IMG/VR virus record: IMGVR_UViG_3300032309_000777
Coordinates: 1 to 23,139 of that record
DNA from: a virus
Reading direction: 5' to 3' (one strand)
DNA length: 23,139 nt
A model generated the notes under the pieces. The model was not told the DNA's origin. It made no database searches and saw only the letters and a list, made by a program, of their open reading frames with translations. Position numbers and translations under genes: made by a program. This document shows positions 13,130 through 19,754 of the stretch, one piece after another; the first letter of the stretch is position 1, and each line of letters opens with the position of its first letter.

Positions 13130-13885
13130 CTACCTCGCGTTCTTGATGCCCATAATGGTGCGTTTCATCAGTGCGCCGTCAACGCTTCCTGTGGTGACAT
13201 TGGTTCCCTTAGGTCGAGTGCCCTTGGCATTAGAGCCAAAGACTGACTCAAGATAATCGGCATTCTTCCAGTAGCGACCCCAGGGCTCTCTCTGCCAACG
13301 AGCCGCGGTCTTGTTCTTGTAGGAGGCCTCAAGCCCTAGCACCTGATTGCGCTTTGCTGTGTCATTCAGCAGCAGCACAATCGTTGCGGCCATTGCATCT
13401 TGAGCTACCGTGATCTTAGCTGCAACAGTCTCCATTACAAAGTTGTTGCCACGAACACCAGGATGCAGGAAGCCTGGGGTTGGTCCGAAGATTGAGTGAC
13501 CTGCACCGAGTCGATCGAGCGCTGCATTGACTGAGGCTCCGGCTCGCTGACCACCAGTCAGTTTAGGGATGCGATGTTCTCGAGTTCCCTTTACGACTAG
13601 CCAGCCGTAATAGGCACCCTTGCGGCCGCCTACTGGTCCGACGATTGCTCCTGGTCGAGTAATGCGAGACTTACGCCCACGCACACTCTTGGCAAGTTGC
13701 TTGGAGTCAACCGGTGCGGCAGACTTCACATAGGGTGCAAGGGCGCGAGCGGCGTTGACCGTAGCAAACTGCTCTAGCTTGCGGATGCCCTTCCAGCCAA
13801 GCGTCTCTAGGAAGACCTTCTGAAGCGCCTCAGTCTGGCGACGGACGTCTCCTTGGATCTGAACCTCTAGACCATTGACTGCCAC
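13130..13885 (-). CDS. HK97 gp10-like tail-completion protein, 251 aa
   Basis: The central region (about residues 45-155) follows the HK97-gp10 pattern of neck/tail-completion proteins. AARALAPYVKSAAPVDSKQL is followed by basic strands (SVRGRKSRITRPGAIVGPVG), then YYGWLVVKGTREHRI and a late PGFLHPG, in which the Tyr/Gly/Glu-His and Pro-Gly-hxHPG landmarks are common. Such proteins join tail to head. At 251 residues it is longer than most, with an extra C-terminal segment (about 165-251). It sits between the tail chaperones and tape measure rather than upstream of the tail terminator. The GTG start abuts the previous stop. Confidence 0.65.
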   Translation of the reverse strand: MAVNGLEVQIQGDVRRQTEALQKVFLETLGWKGIRKLEQFATVNAARALAPYVKSAAPVDSKQLAKSVRGRKSRITRPGAIVGPVGGRKGAYYGWLVVKGTREHRIPKLTGGQRAGASVNAALDRLGAGHSIFGPTPGFLHPGVRGNNFVMETVAAKITVAQDAMAATIVLLLNDTAKRNQVLGLEASYKNKTAARWQREPWGRYWKNADYLESVFGSNAKGTRPKGTNVTTGSVDGALMKRTIMGIKNAR

Positions 13886-14095
13886 TTACTTACCTTTCGG
13901 CTGCATCTCTGAGTGGAGTTCCCACGCGGCAAGCACTTCTTCTACCGGTCGGCTCGCTACATCGTCTGGCCACATCCCATATTTCTCAGCCAAGATCGAG
14001 AAGATGATTTCTGGCGGCGGCACGATTGATTGACCGTGTGCCATCCGCCGAGCAGCGAGCCTTACTTGGGGTCCAGTTGATTCCCCTTCGCCCAC
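13886..14095 (-). CDS. T part of the tail assembly chaperone (GT fusion by frameshift)
   Basis: This frame overlaps the end of the G-like gene in the -1 frame, as in lambda G/GT. Residues 22-69 (QSIVPPPEIIFSILAEKYGMWPDDV ... LAAWELHSEM) form the short helical domain typical of the T segment. The frame is open from a GTG at 14095, but it is probably expressed mainly as a GT fusion of about 147 residues made at the slippery run near 14086. It ends directly before the gp10-like gene. The fusion is inferred from layout; independent initiation at GTG is the alternative. Confidence 0.65.
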   Translation of the reverse strand: MGEGESTGPQVRLAARRMAHGQSIVPPPEIIFSILAEKYGMWPDDVASRPVEEVLAAWELHSEMQPKGK

Positions 14096-14328
14096 TGTTC
14101 CATTAGCGCGGTTAGCGCTTCTACCGGTGCGTCAAGGATGTCATCAATCTCTTCGCCGTTAATGCCCTTGAAATCGTGCGATACGACCAGAGCGGCGAAT
14201 GCTGGGAAGACCCTGGCGGTTTCGGAAGACTGAAGGTCAAGCAGAATCCTTGCGGATACGCCTGCCCTGATCTCTGCCTTCCACCCTGCGAAATCTCCAT
14301 CAAGAACGATGATGCGGTTCTCTGCCAT
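14062..14328 (-). CDS. Tail assembly chaperone, G-like, 88 aa
   Basis: A small acidic protein between the major tail protein and the T frame, in the position of lambda gpG. It is predominantly helical after residue 20 (ARILLDLQSSETARVFPAFA; IDDILDAPVEALTALMEQWA) after a beta start (IIVLDGDFAGWKAEIRAG). Such chaperones coat the tape measure and guide tail-tube polymerisation; they are absent from the virion. The ATG at 14328 has GGAGGA a few bases upstream. The last 34 bases overlap the T frame. Confidence 0.72.
   Translation of the reverse strand: MAENRIIVLDGDFAGWKAEIRAGVSARILLDLQSSETARVFPAFAALVVSHDFKGINGEEIDDILDAPVEALTALMEQWAKGNQLDPK
14080..14086 (-). promoter_or_regulatory. Candidate -1 programmed frameshift site
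   Basis: The zero-frame codons AAG GGG AAT give GGGGAAT. A tRNA on GGG can re-pair one base upstream within the four-G run, entering the T frame at GAA. The G-like stop codon follows six codons later. The heptamer is not a perfect X-XXY-YYZ, as the second tRNA would mispair. Confidence 0.45.
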
Positions 14329-14362
14329 TTGCTCCTCCTACTAGCGCCCTAGGCGCTCTACT

Positions 14363-15364
14363 TTATGGCGCTGTTGCCAGTGGCGAATCGATCACGATCT
14401 CAAGCGACTTGCCTGAGGTCGTGTCATACGCCAGTCGACAGGTCACTTCATTCACCACAACTCCTTCGTTATCCGCCGAGAGCGGCACAATGTTCTCGAT
14501 CTCCCACGAGCCGAGAATCCACACACCGTAGTTATCGGTGGTGGTGCCGTACAAGCGCAGGTACTTCTGGGCGGCGATGTCGGTGATTGGGAAGGTCGTG
14601 CCAGCTGCTGAGTTGCTCGCCACCGTGAAGGTCAGCGTTGCATCAAGCACGCCAGTCAGTGCTGCGGTAGCGGCCGTCAGGCTTCCGTCGAGCGCCGTGA
14701 CCATTCCAACGCCAGTCATAATCGACAGGTTGAAGTTGTAGATCGTGGAATAGTCGGTCGCCCCTGTGCCGGTCTTGTCAGGGAAGTTGGTGTCAGTGCT
14801 CAGCTTCATCAAGCGCCCAGCCAGGAATGGGTTAGTAGGGATCGCCGTAGGGAATGCAAGCGCTGAAGTCGCAGCCGTCGTAGCAGCGAAGGTTGCACCA
14901 GCCTGGAGCAGCCCTGTTGCGTCTGCAGACATCGTGATCTCGGTAGGAGCAGCATCTCGCACGAGATACTTCTGCACGCCGTCGGTGACCAAGAAGGAGT
15001 AGAAGACGAGCGTGTCGACATCGCCTTGCGTTGGCGACCAAGTCCAGGTGTATGGTCCTGCGCCTGTGGTGCTTGCACCAATGGCATCAAAGATCAGCGG
15101 AAGGGTACGCATTGAAGCAGGACCCTCAGCGATACTCAGGATTGGAGCCTTGCCGGTAATGGTTGGCTGGCTCGCCTGAATGGCGGTGCGCTTGCCAACG
15201 GAGATGGTCTCGCCAAGATCAACGGTCACGCCAAGGTCGAGCGATCCAATTGTCTCGCTGAAGAGGATCTCACCAGTTGCGGTGCCGATTGCAGCTGCGG
15301 TTCCGAATGCGGCCTGCGACGCAGTAGCGATTCGCGTCAGAGCCCTTGCGCCGAAGGTTGGCAT
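14363..15364 (-). CDS. Major tail tube protein
   Basis: A 333-residue beta-rich, Thr/Ala/Gly-rich protein precedes the chaperone pair, the standard place of the tail tube subunit. Residues such as SLDLGVTVDLGETISVGKR, TWTWSPTQGDVDTLVFYSFL and the C-terminal EVTCRLAYDTTSGKSLEIVI match the alternating strands of major tail proteins that stack as hexameric rings. It is longer than simple tube proteins, so it may carry an extra surface domain around residues 140-260. The ATG at 15364 has AAGGAGA upstream. Assignment rests on composition, length and order rather than on a diagnostic motif. Confidence 0.75.
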   Translation of the reverse strand: MPTFGARALTRIATASQAAFGTAAAIGTATGEILFSETIGSLDLGVTVDLGETISVGKRTAIQASQPTITGKAPILSIAEGPASMRTLPLIFDAIGASTTGAGPYTWTWSPTQGDVDTLVFYSFLVTDGVQKYLVRDAAPTEITMSADATGLLQAGATFAATTAATSALAFPTAIPTNPFLAGRLMKLSTDTNFPDKTGTGATDYSTIYNFNLSIMTGVGMVTALDGSLTAATAALTGVLDATLTFTVASNSAAGTTFPITDIAAQKYLRLYGTTTDNYGVWILGSWEIENIVPLSADNEGVVVNEVTCRLAYDTTSGKSLEIVIDSPLATAP

Positions 15365-15382
15365 TTCTCAGTTCTCCTTGCT

Positions 15383-15814
15383 CTACGCGGTGAATGCCAC
15401 GGTATCAAAGACCGTGACTTCCGCAGTTGCCTGAACCGTCAGGTAGTCCTGATCGGCATAAGTATCTGTGCCGAGTGTAGTGCCAGTCACAGCGACCTGC
15501 GCAGCGTTTCCACTAATCGTCACAGCCCCATCGAACACGGTGCGTAGCCACGCACGCCAGGTGTAGAGGTCACGGTACTTCTCATCCATCCGTGGGATCG
15601 GTAGCAGGTAGATGACGATGTTGACCGTGAGCACCGTGGTGCGGTTGCCGTTGCCGATGCTGATCTGGTCGCCACCTGGGAAGAGGACCGCGCACGGCGT
15701 GATTGGGAGCGACTCTGGCGGAGTGGCGTAGCACTTACGGAGCGTGTAGCCAGTCGGATCTGTCGCAGCCTCTACTCGCGTGGCGATTGCGTCAAGGATC
15801 GTGAGGTCGGTCAT
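15383..15814 (-). CDS. Tail terminator-like protein, 143 aa
   Basis: An N-terminal helix (TILDAIATRVEAATD), a strand with LPITPCAVLFPGGDQ, then paired strands (TTVLTVNIVIYLLPI) and a second helix (YRDLYTWRAWLRTVFDGA) match lambda gpU/tail-completion proteins. The position between head connector and major tail protein agrees. Such proteins cap the tail tube and form the joining surface to the head. It starts at an ATG overlapping the connector stop as ATGA. A minor head-tail joining protein is the alternative. Confidence 0.68.
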   Translation of the reverse strand: MTDLTILDAIATRVEAATDPTGYTLRKCYATPPESLPITPCAVLFPGGDQISIGNGNRTTVLTVNIVIYLLPIPRMDEKYRDLYTWRAWLRTVFDGAVTISGNAAQVAVTGTTLGTDTYADQDYLTVQATAEVTVFDTVAFTA

Positions 15815-16410
15815 ACCGCCAAGCCACCGCGATTGCGGTACGGCTCAAGGATCAGCGCGGCCTCTGGGTGCAGGGCGCGGCTCATTCGCAGGATGCCGCC
15901 AAGGTCAGCAGATCCGATCACGCCGAACGGAGCGGTGCGGCTGTTCCACACAGCGCCTGCCTGGATGATCGCCGCCTGCGTGACGGCGGCTGGGAGAGCA
16001 GGGAAGCCGAACACGCCAAGCACCTTTACGCCAAGGAAGATGCCCTTAGGGAAGTTCTTGGTGAAGGCGTTGCTGCGGCTAATGGCGGTGTACGGCAAGC
16101 CATCCAGCGCGTAGTTCTTTGGCGTGAGCTGGAAGTCTGTGCCAGCAGTCCAAGTCGTTGAGTAGGTGCCGTTCTCAAGATCGTCGGTGGTCAGCGTCGT
16201 GACGCTCACGAGATCATCGGTCAGCACATAGTCGTAGGCTTCAGCGGTGTAGTAGCGCGTCTCGGTCGCGGTGCCGAATCCTGTCTTTCGGTCGCAATAG
16301 AGATCGATCAGCGTGTCGGTTGCGTCCAGCACATTCTGAAGCGCAGCGTCATCGGTCGAGTCGGTAATTCCGACAGCAGCCTTGAACTGCGCGAGTGTTG
16401 CGTAAGACAT
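15811..16410 (-). CDS. Head-tail connector protein, HK97 gp6-like
   Basis: The N-terminal 45 residues (YATLAQFKAAVGITDSTDDA ... ATDTLIDLYCDRKTGF) are the characteristic opening helices of gp6/gp15-type head-tail adaptors, which form a ring under the portal. A beta region and a helical end (AVTQAAIIQAGAVWNSRTAP) follow, again typical of the family. At 199 residues it is slightly longer than HK97 gp6. The ATG follows the TAA of the preceding gene without a gap. Confidence 0.78.
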   Translation of the reverse strand: MSYATLAQFKAAVGITDSTDDAALQNVLDATDTLIDLYCDRKTGFGTATETRYYTAEAYDYVLTDDLVSVTTLTTDDLENGTYSTTWTAGTDFQLTPKNYALDGLPYTAISRSNAFTKNFPKGIFLGVKVLGVFGFPALPAAVTQAAIIQAGAVWNSRTAPFGVIGSADLGGILRMSRALHPEAALILEPYRNRGGLAV

Positions 16411-16680
16411 TTATGCCCCTCCTAAATGGATGCTTGACAAGTCTACAGAGCCAGTTTTTACCACGGCGTACATCTTGATTGCCTCTGGTAGCCAGAGCGT
16501 TACCGTGCTGTTCTGGTGAATCTCAAAGCCATTGACATCGTCCACGGTTGCGCCGCCAACATAGACCTTAGTTGCAGATTCGCAATGGAGGGTAATCCAC
16601 GAAGCGCCGGTCATCCCTGTCGCAATGAGGACAGGAGTCGTTGAGACTGCCGTGGTCTTGGAGATCATCTGTGCGGCCAT
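16411..16680 (-). CDS. Possible capsid decoration or head protein, 89 aa
   Basis: A Thr/Val-rich all-beta protein (TPVLIATGMTGASWITLHCE, ATKVYVGGATVD, STVTLWLPEAIKMYAVV) with the look of a small sandwich, found among head genes behind the capsid gene. Head decoration or a receptor-like fibre-base role is plausible, but no family is recognised. The ATG shares one base with the preceding TAA (TAATG). Confidence 0.6.
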   Translation of the reverse strand: MAAQMISKTTAVSTTPVLIATGMTGASWITLHCESATKVYVGGATVDDVNGFEIHQNSTVTLWLPEAIKMYAVVKTGSVDLSSIHLGGA

Positions 16681-16913
16681 TATTCAGCATCCACGATCTC
16701 TGCCACGCTAACAGCCTGCGTAGGCAGGGTGGCTGTCTTGGTGCTGTTCTTGACTGCGGCGCGCTCTACGAGCCGCGTTGGTGCCTCTGCGTCGACATCT
16801 GCAACAGCCTCAGCCAAGCCAAAGCCAATGAGGCTCTCCGCCTCTGCCTTTGGCAGATCAACGAAAGCCCCTGACGGATATTCACCGCGTCGCTTGCAAA
16901 GTCGAACGAGCAT
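16680..16913 (-). CDS. Small head-region protein, 77 aa
   Basis: The first half is basic with a short motif set (RLCKRRGEYPSGAFVDLP, then a helix AEAESLIGFGLAEAV). The second half is Ala/Val/Glu-rich. Proteins of this kind are often present after the capsid gene in tailed phages without known function. The ATG at 16913 has AAGGAG a few bases upstream. It is the first gene after the hairpin at 16937-16960. Confidence 0.6.
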   Translation of the reverse strand: MLVRLCKRRGEYPSGAFVDLPKAEAESLIGFGLAEAVADVDAEAPTRLVERAAVKNSTKTATLPTQAVSVAEIVDAE

Positions 16914-16936
16914 TAGTTCTCCTTACTTGCGGTTCA

Positions 16937-16960
16937 GGGGAGCCGCCGAAGCGGCTCCCC
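16937..16960 (-). terminator. Very stable UUCG hairpin after the capsid gene
   Basis: A 10-base-pair stem (GGGGAGCCGC with GCGGCTCCCC) closes on a TTCG tetraloop through a C-G pair on the minus strand, an exceptionally stable RNA fold. It is followed by CTGAACCGCAAG, with no T-run, so it may be a partial terminator or a 3' stabiliser/processing mark for abundant capsid mRNA. Confidence 0.65.
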
Positions 16961-16969
16961 ATCCCCACT

Positions 16970-16986
16970 AACTAGCCGAGCTAGTT
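16970..16986 (-). other. Second, smaller inverted repeat at the capsid stop
   Basis: AACTAG and CTAGTT (6 base pairs) around a 5-base loop begin three bases after the capsid TAA, directly upstream of the UUCG hairpin. Confidence 0.45.
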
Positions 16987-16988
16987 GA

Positions 16989-18131
16989 TTAGGCGTTCTT
17001 CAGGAACTTGACAGCCGAAGACTGTGCAAGCCCTGTTGCGCCACGGACCTGAACCTTGTACGAAACAAGGCCAAGGTTCCACGCATACTCGCGTGAAGCC
17101 TCAACGGTCACGCCGCCCACGAGAGCGGTCTTGATCTGTCCAAGGTCACCGAACAGCACAGCCTTAGCACCGGTCGCAGGGACCGCGATGCCAGGAGCCG
17201 TGTAGACAGGCTTGCCAAGGAGACGATCAACGCCACCCTGTCCGCCTGGCTGGAACAAAGGCAGCGACGATGAAGTCGTGCCAAGGATCTGTCCAAGAGC
17301 CGTGTCGCTCATCAGGAAGCCTGACTTCGCGGCGTTTCGGTACTGCTGCTTGACCGAGTACTGAAGGGCAACAAGCTCGGCGTATGTGTATACGACGGTG
17401 CCTGCGGCCGTTCCACCGGTACCAGCAGCGGTTACAACAGCGGTGCTCGCGGCTGCGCCGTGGGCAATCGCCATCTCCTGACCAGCGGCCTCGCTGATCA
17501 TCGACGCAATGTCAAACGCTGCGTCCTGAATCAGCTCGTCCGAGATCTGGACAAGTACTGCGTACTTCACTGGGGTAAGGCTCAGAGCCGACCCTGTGAA
17601 GTCATCTTCCGTGATCGTGCCAGCTTCGGCGACTGAACCAGCCGTCGTGCCGAGCGCGGTCACAGTTGGGAACTTGATGTTGTTGCCGGTGGCAACCTGG
17701 ATCACATCCACAACTGCTGGGTTGATGTATGGGTTGATCTGGCCAGCAACCACATTGACGCGGTTAAAGACAGACACTGGGTTTCCGAGACCGGTTGAGG
17801 TCGTGATGTCACGATACTCGAAAGTATCAACACCAGCAGCCATACCGATTGCACGAAGGCGGTCGTTATCCGTGGCGGCCTTAGGAGCCGTTGGATTCAC
17901 AACAGCGGCGAACTCAGCGCGAGCCTCGTCAGCCGACTTACGAGCCTCGTCAGAAGCCTTCTCGGCGCGGAGGGCTTCGGCAATAACGCCAGCCTCAGCA
18001 ACGAGCTTCTCGAAGCGTGCCTTGTCTTCACCCTCAAGGGCGATTCCCTTGTCGGCTGCCTCTACGGCAATGCCGCGAGCCTCAACCAAAAGATGCGCTC
18101 GCTTGTCAGCAAGCTTTGCGATGTCAGACAT
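16989..18131 (-). CDS. Major capsid protein, HK97 fold
   Basis: From the ATG at 18131 the protein has 380 residues. Residues 1-75 are a charged helical region (delta/scaffold-like domain removed by the protease in this family). The HK97-type core then follows: NRVNVVAGQINPYINPAVVD, TGNNIKFPTVTALG, EDDFTGSALSLTPVKYAVLV, DELIQDAAFDIASMISEAAG, SDTALGQILG and LLGKPVYTAPGI. I preferred 18131 because AAAGGA lies eight bases upstream; the ATG at 18140 and the start at 18155 have no such site. It is preceded by a 111-base gap with a hairpin and followed by two hairpins, consistent with separate control of the most abundant product. The protease is encoded just upstream. Confidence 0.88.
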   Translation of the reverse strand: MSDIAKLADKRAHLLVEARGIAVEAADKGIALEGEDKARFEKLVAEAGVIAEALRAEKASDEARKSADEARAEFAAVVNPTAPKAATDNDRLRAIGMAAGVDTFEYRDITTSTGLGNPVSVFNRVNVVAGQINPYINPAVVDVIQVATGNNIKFPTVTALGTTAGSVAEAGTITEDDFTGSALSLTPVKYAVLVQISDELIQDAAFDIASMISEAAGQEMAIAHGAAASTAVVTAAGTGGTAAGTVVYTYAELVALQYSVKQQYRNAAKSGFLMSDTALGQILGTTSSSLPLFQPGGQGGVDRLLGKPVYTAPGIAVPATGAKAVLFGDLGQIKTALVGGVTVEASREYAWNLGLVSYKVQVRGATGLAQSSAVKFLKNA

Positions 18132-18149
18132 TGTCTGCATCCTTTCTCC

Positions 18150-18178
18150 GCGCATAGGCGGACTATCTGTTTATGCGC
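18150..18178 (-). other. Hairpin in the leader just upstream of the capsid gene
   Basis: GCGCATA and TATGCGC (7 base pairs) flank a 15-base loop, ending four bases before the ribosome binding region of the capsid gene. It lies in the 111-base gap at 18132-18242. No convincing promoter is visible there. Confidence 0.5.
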
Positions 18179-18242
18179 TCCTTGGTGGGATACCTGATCT
18201 GCGGACTCGCCTACTCAGGGCGGTGGGGCAGTGGCTCGTGAC

Positions 18243-18965
18243 CTAGAGTGCGTCACCTTCTGCCGCCGAGACCGCGAGCAGCGCTGCGGCGATTGACGGA
18301 TCAATCCCCACAGGCTTTGGCGCGAGCTTGGAACGGACAGCATCAATCACAACCACTTCCTCGGCGGACAGTTCGCGTCCAGCCTTGATTGTTTCCAGTG
18401 TGGCAAGCAGCGCCTCTGCCTCTACGCCGATCTTTGGCGCAGTGACCTGGCGGATTGCCGTGAGACCAAGGGTCGCAGGGTAGGCAGGAGTCTGACCACC
18501 GGCGGCAAGGATGCTCACCTCAAAGAGGTTGGCTTCCTTGATCGTGCGGTTGTTGCCATCCCACGCATCCTGAACCTTCTGGAAGCCGAACGACATCCCA
18601 GCAGCGGCGCTCTCGTGCGTCAGCATCGAGATGACCTTGGCTGCGTCTGGATCGGCTGGGTCAAGTTTGGCTTCTACGCGAAGGCCAGTCTCATCCTCAG
18701 TCAACTGAAGGCGACCGCTTGCCGTGGTGGCAAGAGCGCGCGTCTCGTCGTGACCGAACAGGAAGGCGATGATCTTCTGCCCTGCGGATGCGCGAGCCAG
18801 CGAACGCTTGAATGCGTTCGGCGCGATCTTCTCCTCGAATGGCAGACCAGCAGATGCGCTGTTCCAGATAGATGCGTAGCCGGTAAAGGTTCGCTGACCA
18901 TCCGCATCGGCATCGGCAAGTCGGAACTCACCCATCGGTACGGATCGAGTTTCTTTCTCTTTCAT
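18243..18965 (-). CDS. Prohead protease from an internal start, 240 aa
   Basis: The in-frame ATG at 18965 (Met264 of the fusion) is preceded by AGGGAG with nine bases of spacing. The product of 240 residues is the usual size of stand-alone HK97 proteases and contains both His and Ser active residues (72 and 125 in this numbering). A shorter protease could thus be made besides the long HAD fusion, or the long form could be processed. Both forms are predicted, not shown. Confidence 0.55.
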   Translation of the reverse strand: MKEKETRSVPMGEFRLADADADGQRTFTGYASIWNSASAGLPFEEKIAPNAFKRSLARASAGQKIIAFLFGHDETRALATTASGRLQLTEDETGLRVEAKLDPADPDAAKVISMLTHESAAAGMSFGFQKVQDAWDGNNRTIKEANLFEVSILAAGGQTPAYPATLGLTAIRQVTAPKIGVEAEALLATLETIKAGRELSAEEVVVIDAVRSKLAPKPVGIDPSIAAALLAVSAAEGDAL

Positions 18966-19754
18966 ATCAACAATCTCCCTATCTTCAGCGGCGATCAAAG
19001 CATCTGCCCACGAGAGTACGCGATCAGTTGCTTCGCGGTCAGTTGTTTCCACACCCCAAAGGAAGCCAGCAACAGCGCCTGGACCTGGGAAGTCCTCGTT
19101 GTCCTGATCCTGATTCTGCGGTACGCCTTCCCAGTCGCCGCGATGACGGCGAATCCACGCGGCCATACGGATGACCTTGTCGGTGTCTGCGCGCCCTGCG
19201 GCGAGTTCACGAGCCTCTGCGATGGTCTGTGGCTGCAAGCCTTCGCCAGCGTAGCCATCCTCAACGAATGACAAACCTCTAGCAGCGGCGTTGCGAATGT
19301 ATTCAGGCACCTCGTACACAGCGCGCTCATCGTTCGAGTGATCTTCTTCTGCGCCGTGTAGCGCCTCGGCGGCGAGCAACTCCTGTGCGGTATATGCCTT
19401 GATGCCCATACCTTCAGCGTTGCTGCGAGCCTCTGCTGAATCGTCAACGACATAGCCGATCTCTGCGAGTCCGTACTCCTCAACAATCTTGGCGTACTTG
19501 TACGCCTTGAATGCCTCAATGACATTCGGTCCAGGGGTCTCGCTGAAGTCGTTCAGATAGATCTCTTCATATGGCACGCCATTATCGCGCAGCCACTTCT
19601 CGGTCTCTGCAAGGCGGCTGATTGGACGGCCGCTGACGATGAAGATCCGCACGCCCTCATCTTGTACATCGGTCTTGATGTAGTCGATCAGGTCTTGGCG
19701 TGGCGTGTCGCCACCGGTCGTGAGCGTATTGTCAATGTCGTAGATCTCGATCAC
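18243..19754 (-). CDS. HAD phosphatase-prohead protease fusion
   Basis: The 503-residue frame has three parts. Residues 1-122 show HAD motifs: YDIDNTLT (Asp6, Asp8), FIVSGRP (Ser41), and YVVDDS (Asp104, Asp105), like the phosphatase domain of polynucleotide kinase-phosphatases. Residues 147-250 (EVPEYIRNAAARGL, AWIRRHRGDW, FLWG) are a module I recall from other phage head proteins; its role is unknown. Residues 275-440 are an HK97-type prohead protease: FTGYASIWN, FGHDETRA with His335, AAAGMSFGF with Ser388, and NLFEVSIL. The protease cleaves capsid and scaffold domains in the prohead. The GTG start overlaps the portal stop (GTGA). A strong internal start lies at 18965. Confidence 0.8.
   Translation of the reverse strand: MIEIYDIDNTLTTGGDTPRQDLIDYIKTDVQDEGVRIFIVSGRPISRLAETEKWLRDNGVPYEEIYLNDFSETPGPNVIEAFKAYKYAKIVEEYGLAEIGYVVDDSAEARSNAEGMGIKAYTAQELLAAEALHGAEEDHSNDERAVYEVPEYIRNAAARGLSFVEDGYAGEGLQPQTIAEARELAAGRADTDKVIRMAAWIRRHRGDWEGVPQNQDQDNEDFPGPGAVAGFLWGVETTDREATDRVLSWADALIAAEDREIVDMKEKETRSVPMGEFRLADADADGQRTFTGYASIWNSASAGLPFEEKIAPNAFKRSLARASAGQKIIAFLFGHDETRALATTASGRLQLTEDETGLRVEAKLDPADPDAAKVISMLTHESAAAGMSFGFQKVQDAWDGNNRTIKEANLFEVSILAAGGQTPAYPATLGLTAIRQVTAPKIGVEAEALLATLETIKAGRELSAEEVVVIDAVRSKLAPKPVGIDPSIAAALLAVSAAEGDAL

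Noticed and set aside
18132-18155. Longer capsid start (MRGERMQTMSD)
   Set aside because: The ATG at 18131 has the properly spaced AAAGGA site, which would be inside the coding region if the longer start were used.
17596-18246. Plus-strand open frame of 216 codons over the capsid gene
   Set aside because: Antisense to the HK97 capsid protein; composition is the Ser/Ala/Arg bias expected of a shadow frame.
18615-19271. Plus-strand open frame of 218 codons
   Set aside because: It lies fully antisense to the HAD-protease fusion, whose motifs are clear, and its translation shows no domain.
18995-19525. Alternative minus-strand frame of 176 codons inside the HAD domain
   Set aside because: Arg/Ser/Thr-rich translation without motifs, overlapped by a frame with intact HAD motifs.
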